Below are positions 10,834-21,908 of a stretch of DNA of 64,000 bases, in pieces. The notes under the pieces were generated by a model. It did not search any database, was not told the DNA's origin, and saw only the letters and a program-made list of their open reading frames with translations. The position numbers and the translations under genes were made by a program. The stretch comes from Metarhizium brunneum (lineage: Eukaryota > Ascomycota > Sordariomycetes > Hypocreales > Clavicipitaceae). The DNA is taken from positions 2,604,001 to 2,668,000 of the forward strand of contig NC_089423.1 in NCBI RefSeq assembly GCF_013426205.1, written 5' to 3'. The stretch's first letter is position 1; each line of letters starts with the position of its first letter.

Positions 10834-12358
10834 ATGACATTAACCGTTCTTACAGACAGCCAGGTCAATGACATCCTTGAGAGCCTTACAATTGACGAGC
10901 TGGATGATTTTCGACATGTCTTGTCATCTGCTTTGCACGAGTTCTCTACCGGCACCGATGCTGGCGATGGCGATGTCTACCAACAACCCCACAGAATCAC
11001 AACGCTTCACCCTGAGACCAAGGCCACCTCTCTATACATGCCATCTTGCGGACCGGAGGGTATGGGATGCAAGAGTAAGTGGATTCGCAATCCTAACCGG
11101 CCTCTAAGAACACCATGGCGTAGCCTGGTCACTAATGCTCCTGTAGTTGTCTCGTTGACTTCCTCAGCCGCCACTCAGGATCCCACAGTGAAGCCTATTA
11201 GTCCTACTGGAGTCGTCAACTTATTCCACCCTGATGGGAGTCCCATGGGCCTTGTCCATGCGAGCACTCTGACTGCCTTTCGCACCGCTCTTGGATCAGC
11301 CTGTCTCCTTACCCGCCGCAACCATGTCAAGACTCTCACCGTCTTTGGCAGTGGCAGTCAAGCTTATTGGCACGTTCGCCTGGCACTCCTCATGCGTGGA
11401 AGCACTATCAAACATGTACACATTATCAATCGAAGATTTTCCGACAGTGCTGGCCTGATCCTCAAGAAATTCACCATCATCCCCGCGGACATCAAGGAGC
11501 GGGAAGGATGGGCACACACGAAATTTAGTATTATAACACCAACCTTTCACGACTTTGAACGGCTCCAGAAGGAGCAGATCCGCAGCGCAGACGTTATTTA
11601 TTGCTGCACTCCGTCGCGACAAGAACTGTTTGACGCATCTATCCTAACCTCACACGAAGGTCGCAAAAAGGGCCGACTTATCGTCGCTGTTGGAAGCTAC
11701 ACCCCTGAGATGAGAGAGCTTCCCGAGGGCCTTTTGCATCTTGTGACAAAGCCCCATGAGAAGCACCATCGTCACTTCCATAAGCACGCAGACGAGGGCG
11801 GCGTCATCGTGGTAGATACCCTCGAGGGGGTGTTGAAGGAAGCGGGCGAAATCATTTCTGCTAAAATCAGCCCCCATCAAATGGTCGAGTACGCACTCCC
11901 TGTATGCAAATACCGTCTTGAGAATGTATGACTGACTCGATTACAGACTTGGCGAACTCGTCATGCTTCACCGTCTCGCTATCGAGGAATCAGAGACAGA
12001 TACTACTGGCAGTCAGACGCCGGCGTCTTCGGAATATGAAGTCCCCCTAGACGGTGACGACAAGACCCCTTCGATGTCATCAGTCTACAGCGATCCAGTA
12101 CCCCGGCCAGCGAGCCCATCTAGTCCCAGCTTGTCCAACCATTCCCGCAAGCCAAGCTTCCCACTTCCTTTCCGAACTCGTTCCGGAGGCTCGGCTGATA
12201 CGGAGAAGAAAAAGGAGGATAGCCTGGCCCGTTGGCTGAGAGATGGAACCGTAGTCTACAAGAGTGTGGGATTGGGGCTGATGGATCTGGTAGTTGGCAT
12301 GCATGTGATCAAGGTGGCCAGCGAGAAGAAGATTGGTACGCAGATTGAAGGATTTTAG
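10834..12358 (+). CDS. Ornithine cyclodeaminase/mu-crystallin family protein
   Basis: The three exons are 10834-11074, 11147-11888 and 11947-12358, encoding 464 residues. The middle exon holds the family's NAD(P)-binding Rossmann core: a glycine-rich turn (TVFGSGSQAYWHVRLALLM) at about residues 145-165, followed by HVHIINR, and the substrate-side segment PTGVVNLFHPDGSPMGLVHASTL split over about residues 105-130. IYCCTPSRQELFDASIL and LIVAVGSYTPEMRELP match the C-terminal half of the NAD fold. A polar, Ser/Pro-rich insert (about residues 345-405) precedes the end. Family members include ornithine cyclodeaminase, alanine dehydrogenase and ketimine reductase, so the substrate cannot be assigned. 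The first intron is 72 nt, in frame and without a stop, so a retained-intron form would still translate. The second splice (VE-LGELVMLHRL) restores a family-like sequence. Confidence 0.85.
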
Positions 12359-12740
12359 AGGCCAGTTCCATGTGAGGGTGTGTGTGCGTGCGAATGATGT
12401 ATGAGGAACAATAATGATAGACTACAGACCAATTGCGTGACAGACGGACGAATCTACAGTTAGCGCTGGCATATCGAACGACATTGTTATGCGAGTCTTT
12501 AAAAAAACCACGCAATTTTCGTGAAATACGATATTCTATTCATACATGGCACTATAACAGTTTGTTATGCGCATTTCATCATGGGTGACTCGGTCTGTCT
12601 GTAGCCGAATTTCACACCATTGCCTAATCCCAATGTCCCGTAGGACTAAAGTGTATATATGCTCTCAAAATTCGATATCCCAAGTGAACAGATCCATTTT
12701 ATATTTCAAGCCGTGTCAAGATAAAAAAAGATTTTCTTTT
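12359..12740. other. Convergent 3' intergenic region
   Basis: These 382 bp separate two converging genes and should hold both terminators and polyadenylation sites. The sequence is AT-rich, with several TATA- and AATAAT-like stretches and a short A-run near 12723. I see no gene. Confidence 0.5.
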
Positions 12741-14253
12741 TTACTCGGCGACCCAGACGGCGGCCATGCCCATACCAGTGCCGACACACATGCTAGTGCT
12801 GCCGACCTTCTTGCCCGTTCGCTTCAGCTCGTAAAGGAGGGTAGAAACCTGGCGGGCACCGGTGCAGCCCAGAGGGTGGCCAAAAGCAATGGCACCGCCC
12901 TTGGGGTTGATCTTTTCGTGGGGGATCTGGAGCTCATTGGCGCACCAGAGGCACTGACTGGCAAAGGCCTCGTTGATCTCGTAGATGTCGACATCGTCCT
13001 TGGAGATGCCGGCGAGGTCGAGGGCCTTGGGGATGGCCTTCCAGGGACCCTGGCCCATGAGCAGCGGCTTGACGCCGACGACGGCTCCGGCGACGTACTT
13101 GCCGATGATGGTCTGGCCGAGCTTCTCGGCGGTGGATCGTTTCATGAGGAGGACGGCGGCGGCGCCGTCGGAGATCTGGGAGGCATTACCGGCGTGGATG
13201 CTGCCGTCGGCGGCGAAGGCAGGCTTGATCTTGGCGAGGGACTCGGCCGTGATGCCGTCGCGGACGCCGTCGTCGCGGGCGACGGTGATTTCCTTGGTCT
13301 CGCCGGACTTGGGGTCCTCGAACTTGACCTTGAGGGGAACGATCTCGTCGTTGAAGAGACCCTCCTTCTGGGCCTTGACGGCCTTCTGGTACGAGGAGGC
13401 GGCGAACTTGTCCTGGTCGGCACGAGCAATCTTGAGGTCCTTGGCCATGTCCTCGGACAGAACGCCCATGGGAACCTTGCAGTTGGCTGACTCCTCGTTG
13501 GCCTCCAAAGCCTCGGAGAATTCGCTGACGGCAGAGGGACTAAAAGCGTTGGATTGTCAACACGGGAACGAATTTCGGACATGAAACAAAGAGGCTAGGC
13601 CGGGTTCGGCGTGAAACCGTTTGAAGAGCTTACCCATAGTTCAGAGACATGCTCTCGACGCCGGCACCAATACCAACGTCAATCATGCCTGCCCTGATCT
13701 GGTTGGCAACGTCAATGCAGGCCTGAAGACCGGATGAGCACTGGCGGTTGAGGGTTCGGACGGCAGTGGTCTCGGGGAAGCCGGCCAACAAACTGGCGGC
13801 GCGCATCTCGGTAGCACCACCGCCGGGGGCGAGGACGGTTCCGACGGCGATATCCTCAACGAGGGCGGGGTTGATCTTTGATCGGTCGATGACGGCCTTG
13901 AAAACACCAGCCATGATGTCGGCGGCCTGGGTGTCCTTGAAGCCACCCTTGCCACCCTTGGTGAAGGCGCTTCGGCAAGCAGCAGTGACGACAACCTGCA
14001 AGACTATAGTCAGCTCCAAACGTCCCGCCCAGCTCCCCGCAAGGGAAAACGTAGTGTTGAGCATGACTTACATCGTCGGGGCGCTTCTCCAGGATTCTGT
14101 CGCGGCCGCCGGCGGTAGGGTTGCCAGAGATCTGGCCGCCGATCTGAGAAATTCTGTCAAGGGCTGTTGAGCACAACGAAGCTGTTAGAGTCTGTATTTT
14201 TTTCGAACCGCACAACCACGGCGAGGCTTGAAGCTGGTTTACTCACCACCCAT
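12741..14253 (-). CDS. Peroxisomal 3-ketoacyl-CoA thiolase
   Basis: This enzyme cleaves 3-ketoacyl-CoA with CoA to acetyl-CoA and a shortened acyl-CoA, the last step of beta-oxidation. The four exons are 14253-14247, 14163-14072, 13995-13634 and 13539-12741, giving 419 residues; exon 1 is just 7 nt. The nucleophilic cysteine sits in [12 protein letters not shown]. The C-terminal blocks are [26 protein letters not shown] and the second catalytic cysteine in CVGTGMGM. The N-terminus ([14 protein letters not shown]) contains a PTS2-like nonapeptide, RISQIGGQI, which favours the peroxisomal Pot1/Fox3 type over cytosolic acetoacetyl-CoA thiolase; its final Ile is slightly off consensus. Two CCTCGG-type boxes upstream fit fatty-acid induction. 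The large plus-strand frame across exon 4 is a codon-bias shadow. Confidence 0.93.
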
Positions 14254-15234
14254 TTTGGCTCTTGTGGATGTGAAGGAGGTATAGGAAGAAGAGGAGATGA
14301 AGGCGGGAATCAAGAGGTGAGAGGTGTGATGTGGGCGACGACGGGCTACGACGCTGCGATTTGCGGGAGGCGAAGCTATATATCCGTCCTTGGCAAGGTC
14401 AATCGGTTGACCTCGGCGAGAACGACGACATGGCGGTCGGTCGGCGCATCTCTGATGTCAGCTGGTTGCGCGACCGAGGCATATGTCAACGTGGGTCCTG
14501 GCCTCAGATCCAGAAGCCACATTTTTGTGTCCTTCCATGTCGCTTTCACATGTTCGAGTTGCCCCATGACATATGGAATCTGGCCAAAGAATTTCCGTTG
14601 CCGTGCCCGTCACGAGGGCCCCAGATTCCACATTAGAGCGTGCGCTCCGGTTGTGTAGTCGCTGACGGACATACTGCCGCTTCGAGAAGAAATTCCACTG
14701 AGGTCGACGTCCGATTGTTCCACGTGTTCCCTGATCCATCACAAGCAATTCTTTCTGCATTGTACAATTTCCTCCCGTCATGGCCGCGCCTTTGTTGTAA
14801 ATTCTGTGACCCGTGAGTCCGTGACCGGGCTTGGGCAATGGCGACATGGTTCAATGTTGCCTTCAGTTATGATTCGCTATCACTCCAGTGGCACTGCTTG
14901 CTGGGCGGCATTGATTACTTGACCATGCCGGTGGCAATGAACGCCGAGAGCGCCTGGCCATTCGTGCACCTCCAGCCTACGCTTGAATACATGCACGTGC
15001 CAGGCGGAACTGCAGGCTGCCGATGTTCACATATATTGTCAATTTTTCCTAGATGCTTTCGATATATATAGTCAGTCCTGGCCGTCGTTTACCTGTCGTA
15101 ATGCCTTGGCCAGACGACACACACGCTTCTTCAACTTCCTCATACCCAACCAACGCCTCATCACCGCTTCGTCGCCGCTCGCAATGCTCCTCAAACACCA
15201 CCGTGATTTCACAGCTCCTACGTCCATGTGCATC
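14254..15234. other. Intergenic region between thiolase and MsrB genes
   Basis: This 981-bp stretch lies between the thiolase start and the MsrB stop; both genes are on the minus strand. It holds the thiolase promoter and the MsrB 3' region. Beyond the two CCTCGG-type boxes listed separately, I see nothing that reads as a gene. Confidence 0.5.
14411..14479. promoter_or_regulatory. Pair of CCTCGG boxes, candidate FarA/FarB sites
   Basis: CCTCGG occurs at 14411-14416 and its complement CCGAGG at 14474-14479, about 160 and 225 bp upstream of the thiolase ATG. In Aspergillus nidulans the fatty-acid regulators FarA and FarB recognise CCTCGG in beta-oxidation gene promoters. The motif is short and could occur by chance, but two copies here match the gene's predicted role. 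Binding is inferred. Confidence 0.4.
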
Positions 15235-15930
15235 CTACGCCTTGCTCTGCCTGGAACCACTCTCTACAGTTTTATCATCAGGTGAAAAGTTGAGACTGAC
15301 GCTGTTGACACAGTGCCGCTCATCCGTCGGCGTTGCGAACCCCTCGCCCTTGAAAACATGACCAAGGTGACCACCGCAGTTGGAGCAGACAATTTCCGTC
15401 CTAGTCATGCCTAGAGCTCGATCCTCGTGCCTTGTAACTGCGCCAGGGATGCTATCAAAGTAGGCCGGCCATCCGCAGCCAGACTTGAATTTGTGATTGG
15501 CCTTGTAGAGGGGCTTGTGGCACCCAGCACAAGTGTAGACTCCCTCTTCCGGGTAATGCTTGTCGAACTTTCCGGATCCAGGAGGCTCAGTGCCCTTTTC
15601 TCGCAGGATGCGAAATTGCTCTGTGGGCTGATGTTAGTGGGAAACCCCGAATAGCTTTCTTTTGCTCTCACGCGCCGACATCAACGTACCTTTGTTGAGG
15701 ACGGCCTGCCACTCGGTATCAGACCTTTGATCAGGATACGACATTTTGGTCGATTTTGAAGGAGATGATCCGAACAAGGCGCCCAAAAAGGGAATACCAG
15801 ACATGGATCGAAGAGGCAGCGGGCGAAGCGTGGCGATGTGAGCTGGTGACGCCGGAGCTCGGATGCGAGTAAAGTTGGACAAGGTATGCAGTAATGTTGA
15901 TACGAATGGTCTAAATCGCATGGGAGACAT
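15235..15930 (-). CDS. Methionine-R-sulfoxide reductase B
   Basis: MsrB reduces the R-epimer of methionine sulfoxide in oxidised proteins, using thioredoxin. The two exons are 15930-15690 and 15620-15235, with a 69-nt intron, giving 208 residues from the first likely ATG. The catalytic domain is complete: zinc-binding CAGCHK and CSNCGGHLGHVF, the SGCGWPAYFD block, and the nucleophilic cysteine in RHCVNSVSL near the end. The N-terminus is rich in Arg and hydroxylated residues and lacks acids for about 45 residues (MSPMRFRPFVSTLLHTLSNF), which looks like a mitochondrial presequence. Further in-frame ATGs at 15921, 15804 and 15744 could start shorter forms; the last gives MSYPDQRS, a typical cytosolic start. 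The frame is also open upstream to 16068, but that part reads like leader. The domain call is very sure; the start is not. Confidence 0.93.
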
Positions 15931-16794
15931 GTAGCGGGGCGGGAGATGTTGGAGAGATGTCGGAGAGACGGCTTGATGCGATGGCAGTACTCTTATAGTT
16001 GACTGAACAGAGTGAACGTTGAGACGGTCGTTGACGGTGACAGGGATGCCAAGAAGAGCGTTTGACAAATCGCGGGGTGGCCAAGTGTAGTCTGTAGAAC
16101 CCGGCTTGTTGAACTTTGTACGGCAGCTTTGGAATCACTTGCATCATAATTCGAAGCCCACATATTCCAGACAAGGGCCGGGCTTCAGCCACAATTCAAT
16201 GTTCACCGCAGAGTACGGAGTACCGAGTAACGTTAGTAAGTAAGTACATACTTATGTAAGTACAATAGGCAAACCGTCCTTCCCTTACGGACCACTGCCT
16301 GCAGTTGAACTACTCCGTGCAAATTAATATCCTACAGACGATGATAAGGAGCATCATGCCAAGGTGGAAAGTGAATCGCAGCCTCAAGGTTCAATTGCAT
16401 TAAAAGAAGCGGAATTTCTGGACCATTTGTCCTTGCTACAACCAGAAACATTGACATGGAATCATCATTGAAGCCGATTGGTGCCTGAGGAACTATGTCG
16501 ACTCAGTCGCCTTGGCTACATGTACTGGTACTTGACCTGTGCTGCTACAATAGATTTAGGCCACGCTGTGGCTCGCTCCCCACACTGCTAGACTTACCCC
16601 AATCAGTTTGGGGGTGGGAGCAATTTCATTCTGGAATTAGGTGCCGCCACGACAGACACACAAACGACCCCATTCCTCCTTTTGTGTTTGACATCTGTAA
16701 TAATCTTCCTTCCTCGCGGCGGCGATTATCTGGCTCCGTCCACCATTCCACACCATCCATCATTGTCTCGAGAGAAGAGTCGTAGCGTTACAAC
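15931..16794. promoter_or_regulatory. Divergent intergenic region, MsrB / ArfGAP
   Basis: This 864-bp region carries the promoters of two divergent genes. GTACGGAGTAC is at 16213-16223, next to AGTAAGTAAGTACATACTTATGTAAGTAC. A frame on the minus strand is open over the MsrB-proximal part but lacks protein-like composition. Confidence 0.5.
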
Positions 16795-18572
16795 ATGTCT
16801 CGACGGGCACCAAACCCCTCTGCCGACCGGGCGGCGCAAAACCAGGCCACTATCAAAAACCTCCTGAGGTTGGAGCCTAACAAAGTGTGTGCTGACTGCA
16901 AGAAAAACAAGCGTGCGTATCAGACCCTATCGATACCTTTCTCCATCATACTGTGTGTGGGCTGACTGTCACTTCAGATCCTAGATGGGCCAGCTGGAAT
17001 CTGGGTGTCTTTGTCTGTATTCGATGCTCTGGTATTCACCGAGGCATGGGAACCCACATCAGCAGAGTCAAGTCTGTTGATCTCGATTCATGGACCGACG
17101 AACAAATGCAGAGCATATTGAGCTGGGGAAACGCCCGCGCCAACAAATACTGGGAGGCCAAACTTGCTGCTGGCCACGCGCCGTCCGAAGCCAAGATCGA
17201 GAACTTCATCCGAACCAAATATGAACTGAAGCGATGGGTCATGGACGGGCCCATGCCAGACCCTGCAACTCTGGATGTCGACGGCGATGACGATGTTCCC
17301 CTGAGTTTGGTTAAGGAGAAGCAGGTTATCGAGAAGAAGGAGTCGATCAGGAAGGCATCCATCGGGAAATCTCACGCTCCGCAACAAATTCGCGCGCCCG
17401 AGGCCGACTTGATCGGAGGTGACGATGGGCCTCCCTCGCGATCAAGTACGGCTGGCCCCCCGGTTGCGAAAATTGCACCTAAAGCTGAGCCTGCAGCCCC
17501 TAAAACAACCAACACACGAGACTCGTTGCTTGGCCTTGACTTCCTGGGAGGCTCAACTGCCCCTCCTCGCCCAGCCAGCACCCCCGGGGCTACTTCACAA
17601 GGAGCAAAGTCACGACCGGACCTCAAGCAGTCTATTCTCTCGCTCTATGCTTCCGCGCCCAAGCCCCAGCCCCAGCAACAACCTCAGCAACAAGCGTTTG
17701 GAGGCATGGGCCACCAGCAGCAAGGCTCCATGGGAGGCTTTCATGATGCCTTCGGTGGCCTGAATCTATCGACCACGGCAAGCGCAAAGCCCGCTGCTGC
17801 TGACCCTTTTGCCAGCCTTGGAAGCACATCCTCAAGCAATCGAGCCAAACCCCAACATACTTCTAACGCCAGTCAGTTCGGTGGTCTTAGTGGAGGCGGC
17901 TTCTTTGACCCAAAGCCTGTCCAGCCGTCGACCACTTCGCATCAGCAAAAGCCTTCCAACTCTGGATTCGAAGGCTTTTCTCCCTTCTCCTCCCCCCCTA
18001 CACAGACAGCTACGGCGCCGGCGCCTAAGCCCTTACAGTCCTCATCCTCCGCCATGGACGACCTCTTCGACTTTTCGGCTCCAACCACGCAAAGATCTCC
18101 CCCGCTGCCTCAGACTTCTTCACCCTCTGCAACGACCAACTCTGCTTTCATGATATCTTCTCCACAGACTAAATCTGCGGCCCCCGCTCCTGCAACAACC
18201 TCATCGGCCTTTGGCTCCGCTGCTATATCTGCTGCTGATGTCTGGGGAACCAACGATTGGACGACGCCTGCTCCTGCTGCTCCAACAGCTTCGGTGGCAC
18301 AGGCACCCCCGAGTCCTCAGCAGCTCAAGGCCCCAGCCCCGGCCCCGGCCCCGGCAGCCGATTTCGGATGGGGAAATACTAGTTCTTCGTTTGCCAGTAC
18401 ACCAATTGTGCCTGGCGCCAGTGGGGGTTTCAATCCTGCACCAAAGGTTACTGCAGACGAAGAGTTTGGAGGCTGGGCAAGCAGTACTGCGCCGTCTAAT
18501 ACGGGAAAACCTGCTGTTCCAAAGTCGGGCTTTGGCGGTGACGATGATCTGTTCTCCAATGTCTGGCAGTAG
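16795..18572 (+). CDS. ArfGAP protein of the Age2/SMAP type
   Basis: This is a predicted GTPase-activating protein for Arf, acting at Golgi or endosomal membranes to end Arf-dependent coat assembly. The exons are 16795-16912 and 16978-18572, with a 65-nt intron, giving 570 residues. The ArfGAP zinc finger is intact across the intron: CADCKKNKHPRWASWNLGVF, then VCIRCSGIHRGMGTHISRV, with the arginine finger in the CSGIHRGMG block (about residues 32-80). The domain continues to about residue 130. The rest is low-complexity and rich in Gln, Pro, Ala and Ser, including a Q/P run (PQPQQQPQQQ) and an APAPAPAP tract coded by a near-perfect CCCCGG hexanucleotide repeat near 18333-18356. Acidic-hydrophobic motifs such as DDLFDFSAP and DDDLFSNVW resemble clathrin or adaptor ligands, as in Age2/SMAP proteins. 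The exact yeast counterpart is inferred from this layout. Confidence 0.92.
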
Positions 18573-19168
18573 ACGACGGTGCGACGAAATACAATGTCGG
18601 TCGGTAGTGATTGGTGGATTCTTCAAGCATTAGGGATCGAAGGCAAGCATGTTCGTGGCGTTTTGTTGTTCACGTGTCGGGAGTCTATTTAGAATCCAGC
18701 ATAAAACCAAAGGGGGGGTTGAAGGTGGGTTTTAGAATGTTTTCTGTTTACACAAAAAGTCCAGAGAAAAACGCCGTTTGCAGTGACGATTGTAGTGATC
18801 AAGAAGTGCTCTCAAGTATAGTTGCCTAGGCTAATATATAAAACACTTTGTCAAAAACGCCAACTCCAAATGCCAAGGGTAATTGATCCCCGTTTCCAAT
18901 GCCGTTGAAATACAAAATCCAACGTTTATATGGTATCGCCGCACCCGCACCGCGCCGAGCCAGCGGGCCATTATCGCGCCTGCTAGCTGATCCGATGGAC
19001 CGCATGGTCTGTAGCTATCTACGGGGTCTGGTATTGACGACTGGCCCCAGGAGACAAAATAAGAACTTTCGCTGCCAACACGACACCGCCCTGGAAGCCC
19101 TACATGTGGCTGCTTCGTTCGAGTCAGCATTTCGCGTACATCATTGCCCTCTTTCGTAGGGTGTGCGC
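18573..19168. other. Convergent 3' region, ArfGAP / SFT1
   Basis: About 600 bp lie between two converging stop codons. The sequence contains AT-rich 3'-end-like stretches near 18830-18850 (AATATATAAAACAC). No reading frame here has protein-like character. Confidence 0.5.
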
Positions 19169-19538
19169 TCACAACACCAGTTTCAAGCCGTAATAAAAGA
19201 CTAGAAATATCGCGACAATGATGGCTGATAGCTTGAAGATGGCGACCTTGTTGCCGGACGCTGCCATCCTCGTCATTCTCCCTGCTCCGGTTTTTATCTG
19301 CGACGTCATGCTTGAAAATGTTTCATTCTGGAGGCTCGTTAGATGTGCTTCGGGATGGGTTCAGGTCCTTCTTCATGGGGGGAGCGTGAGGCAGGAGCCA
19401 TACTGTGTTGTCAATGACATCCTGGGCACGTGCGTGATCGTAGATGTCGACGGTGACGCCGCGCAGGGCAGATACTTTGGCGGAAAGCTCGTTTAGGCGG
19501 GAGTCGTTTTGCCTTTCGCGCTCGTAGGCCTCGGACAT
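19169..19538 (-). CDS. SFT1: Sft1-like Golgi SNARE
   Basis: This is a small tail-anchored v-SNARE predicted to act in retrograde and intra-Golgi vesicle fusion. The exons are 19538-19404 and 19327-19169, with a 76-nt intron, giving 97 residues, the length of yeast Sft1. Residues 1-75 form a heptad SNARE helix (RQNDSRLNELSAKVSALRGV; later NETFSSMTSQIKTGAGRMTR). The last 18-20 residues are one hydrophobic anchor (LSAIIVAIFLVFYYGLKLVL) ending at the stop, so there is no lumenal domain. The short N-terminus and small size favour Sft1 over Bet1, although the two are related. The frame is open upstream of the ATG to 19802, but that part is Pro/Ser-rich and is probably 5' leader. SFT1 and YSC84 start codons diverge across about 1 kb. 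Confidence 0.88.
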
Positions 19539-20551
19539 GGTGCGAGGCTGTAGGATACCAATGGGTATGCGGACTTGGGGATGGAGGGTCTTGCCGAGGC
19601 TGGGACGGGGGTTCGTGAGACGAGGTTGGCCTGCACTGCCGTCGCTCGGCGTCGGTGGTCGGCGCTTCGTAGGGCAGTGAACGGTGTAGGGAAATGTCCA
19701 ACGTGAGGGATGGCTGAGGACTGTGTTGTTGGTGGATGCTGGCGTGGAGTTGGGATTGATTGATACGGTTTCTTGGTTGTCTGTGGAGTGGTAAGGGGCC
19801 AAGAGACGGTTGCGGATCTGGGTCTCAGTAGTTTGTTCGATGACGCTCCGGCCGCGGCTGCCAGGGTCTCAAATGCAACGGGTGACAGAGCACAGCCACA
19901 CACGCCACGCGGCGTGGCGGCAGGGCAGCCGGCTTCAAGGACAGAGAGACAGAGAGGCACGACGATGTTTATTTGGAACAGGATAAATACTAACAGTAAA
20001 AGAGCAGAATATTGCTCCAAGAGGGATTGTATCTGTAGATGGATATCAATGCTGCGCTGGCTCGGCCCCGACGAGGGGAGAGGTCCTGCGTCGTCGGAGC
20101 TGTCGGAGCTGGCACTCAGTACTTAGATGTAGTACGGAGTACCACATCAGCAATAAACGACATTCGTGGTGGATCAAGACTGGTGAGGAAGACGCCTGGA
20201 GATGGCAGTGCTCGACTTGCTGGTGCTACGAACTACGGGGTCCGGCGGACTAACTGACTCCTCCCGGGCCACCAGACATGTGCCTGGCACCTTCCCGGCT
20301 GCAAAGCAGTCACTGCTTGGCGTATGTACGCACGGCGCTGACCTTGTCGTCAGTCCCCCGCCACCCCGCCCCAAGTAGCTCTCCATCCAGAGACCACAAC
20401 CCGTCCGCTGACAGTCACATCATCAGTTCCCAATCCTCGTCGCCCTCTCTTGGCTCCCTCGCATCTTCATCCCCATCGCGCCATTTCTCTCGGCCAAGCG
20501 CTTCCCAAATCTCCAGTACTGAACGGAAGATTCGCGAGGAGATAGACCACC
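19539..20551. promoter_or_regulatory. Divergent intergenic region, SFT1 / YSC84
   Basis: This 1.0-kb region holds two promoters. GTACGGAGTAC is at 20132-20142. The 200 bp before the YSC84 ATG are strongly pyrimidine-rich (for example CCTCGTCGCCCTCTCTTGG around 20440), typical of a fungal leader. I call no gene. Confidence 0.5.
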
Positions 20552-21908
20552 ATGGGAATCAACAACCCTCTCCCTGCATCTCTGAAATGTGAGTTACCGG
20601 ATCCATCTCGTTGTTTTAATACCCGGCCGGTGCTGGCATGCCGGAACATCGGACCATCCTGCTAACCGTCGCTGCTTTCTTTCAACCATAGCGGAGTGTA
20701 GGAAGTGCGGCAAGATCCTCACTTCATTTGTCAACCCGCGACAAGCCTTTGGCCCCGACAAAGTTATTCCGCCGTCAATCCTGTCCAATGCGAAAGGCTT
20801 CGCCATCATCACTATTCTGAAGGCTGGTTTTCTAGGGTCTGGCCGTGTTGGCAGTGGTCTTGTTGTCGCTCGCCTTGCTGACGGGTCATGGAGTGCTCCC
20901 AGTGCTATTGCAGCGGCTGGAGGTGGCTTTGGAGGCCAAATCGGCTTTGAACTGACCGACTTCGTCTTCGTACTCAACGATGCAAGTGCCGTCAAGACGT
21001 TTGCGCAGATGGGGTCCATCACACTGGGCGGAAACGTATCACTCGCCGCGGGCCCGGTAGGTCGCAACGCCGAAGCTGCTGGTGCTGCGTCTCTCAAGAG
21101 CGTGGGGGGTATTTTCAGTTACTCCAAGACCAAGGGCTTATTCGCTGGCGTCTCGCTCGAAGGGATGGCCATTATTGAGCGCCGCGACGCAAACGAGAAG
21201 CTGTATGGGACCAGATTCACGGCCCAACAGCTGCTGAGCGGGGCTGTTCCTCCTCCACCCGCGGCCGACTCCCTCATGTCTGTTCTGAACTCCAGAGTGT
21301 TTAGCGGCATGCGAGCTGGCTCCGTAACTGACGACGCCATGTACAACGATATGCCCGTGTACGAAGATCGCCATGACGATGTGGTATGGGAGGGACGCAG
21401 AGGAGATGCCTATGGCCAGGGAGTTCAGCGAGATCGCACAGGATCCGGGCTTGGACAAGGTGAATTCGGCAGACCAAGTCGATCCAGCACGTGGAAGGAC
21501 GACGTTTACGACCGACAAGATTTCAACCCACCGTCACGATCGAATACATTCGCATCGGGGCAAGGATACAACGATTCAAATGGTGGGGCCAACGAGAAGA
21601 GGGTTGGCCCAGGCAGGCCTACAGCCCCGAAGCCCAAGTTCGGTGCCGATAAGGAAGCCTCTTTGAAGCAGAACGAAGCTATCGCGGTGTTCAACTTTGA
21701 CGCAGACCAGCCTGGAGATTTAGGATTCAAGAAGGGTGAAATCATCACTGTGTTGAAGAAGACTGACAGCGACAACGATTGGTGGTATGTAGACATGTCG
21801 CGTGCGTTGTTTCCTTGCATGACAATGTGTGCTAACTGGCATTGTAGGACTGGCATGATTGGGACGAGACATGGCATATTCCCCAGCAACTATGTCAAGA
21901 TGAAGTGA
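20552..21908 (+). CDS. Ysc84/Lsb3-family SH3 actin-patch protein
   Basis: The three exons are 20552-20588, 20692-21784 and 21848-21908, encoding 396 residues. The first 210 residues form the Ysc84 (SYLF) lipid- and actin-binding domain: MGINNPLPASLKSECRKCGK, then VIPPSILSNAKGFAIITILK, GSGLVVARLADGSWSAPSAI and SYSKTKGLFAGVSLEG. A polar linker follows, and the C-terminus is an SH3 domain (ALFNF-type start AIAVFNFDADQPGDLGFKKG, ending GIFPSNYVKMK). Yeast Ysc84 and Lsb3 bind Las17, bundle actin and act in endocytosis. Its linker and SH3 could bind proline-rich partners such as Aim21, encoded 15 kb away. The last intron, 63 nt and in frame without a stop, splits the SH3 RT/WW region; the spliced junction NDWW-TGMIG is the normal SH3 sequence. 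Confidence 0.93.

Noticed and set aside
12567..13490. 307-codon plus-strand frame opposite the thiolase
   Set aside because: Its composition (long runs of Gly, Asp, Leu and Val) is that of an antisense shadow of a codon-biased gene; exon 4 of the thiolase explains the bases fully.
12741..14253. Assignment of the thiolase as cytosolic acetoacetyl-CoA thiolase (Erg10)
   Set aside because: The N-terminus has a PTS2-like element, and the [12 protein letters not shown] and NEAFASQ blocks are of the 3-ketoacyl-CoA thiolase type.
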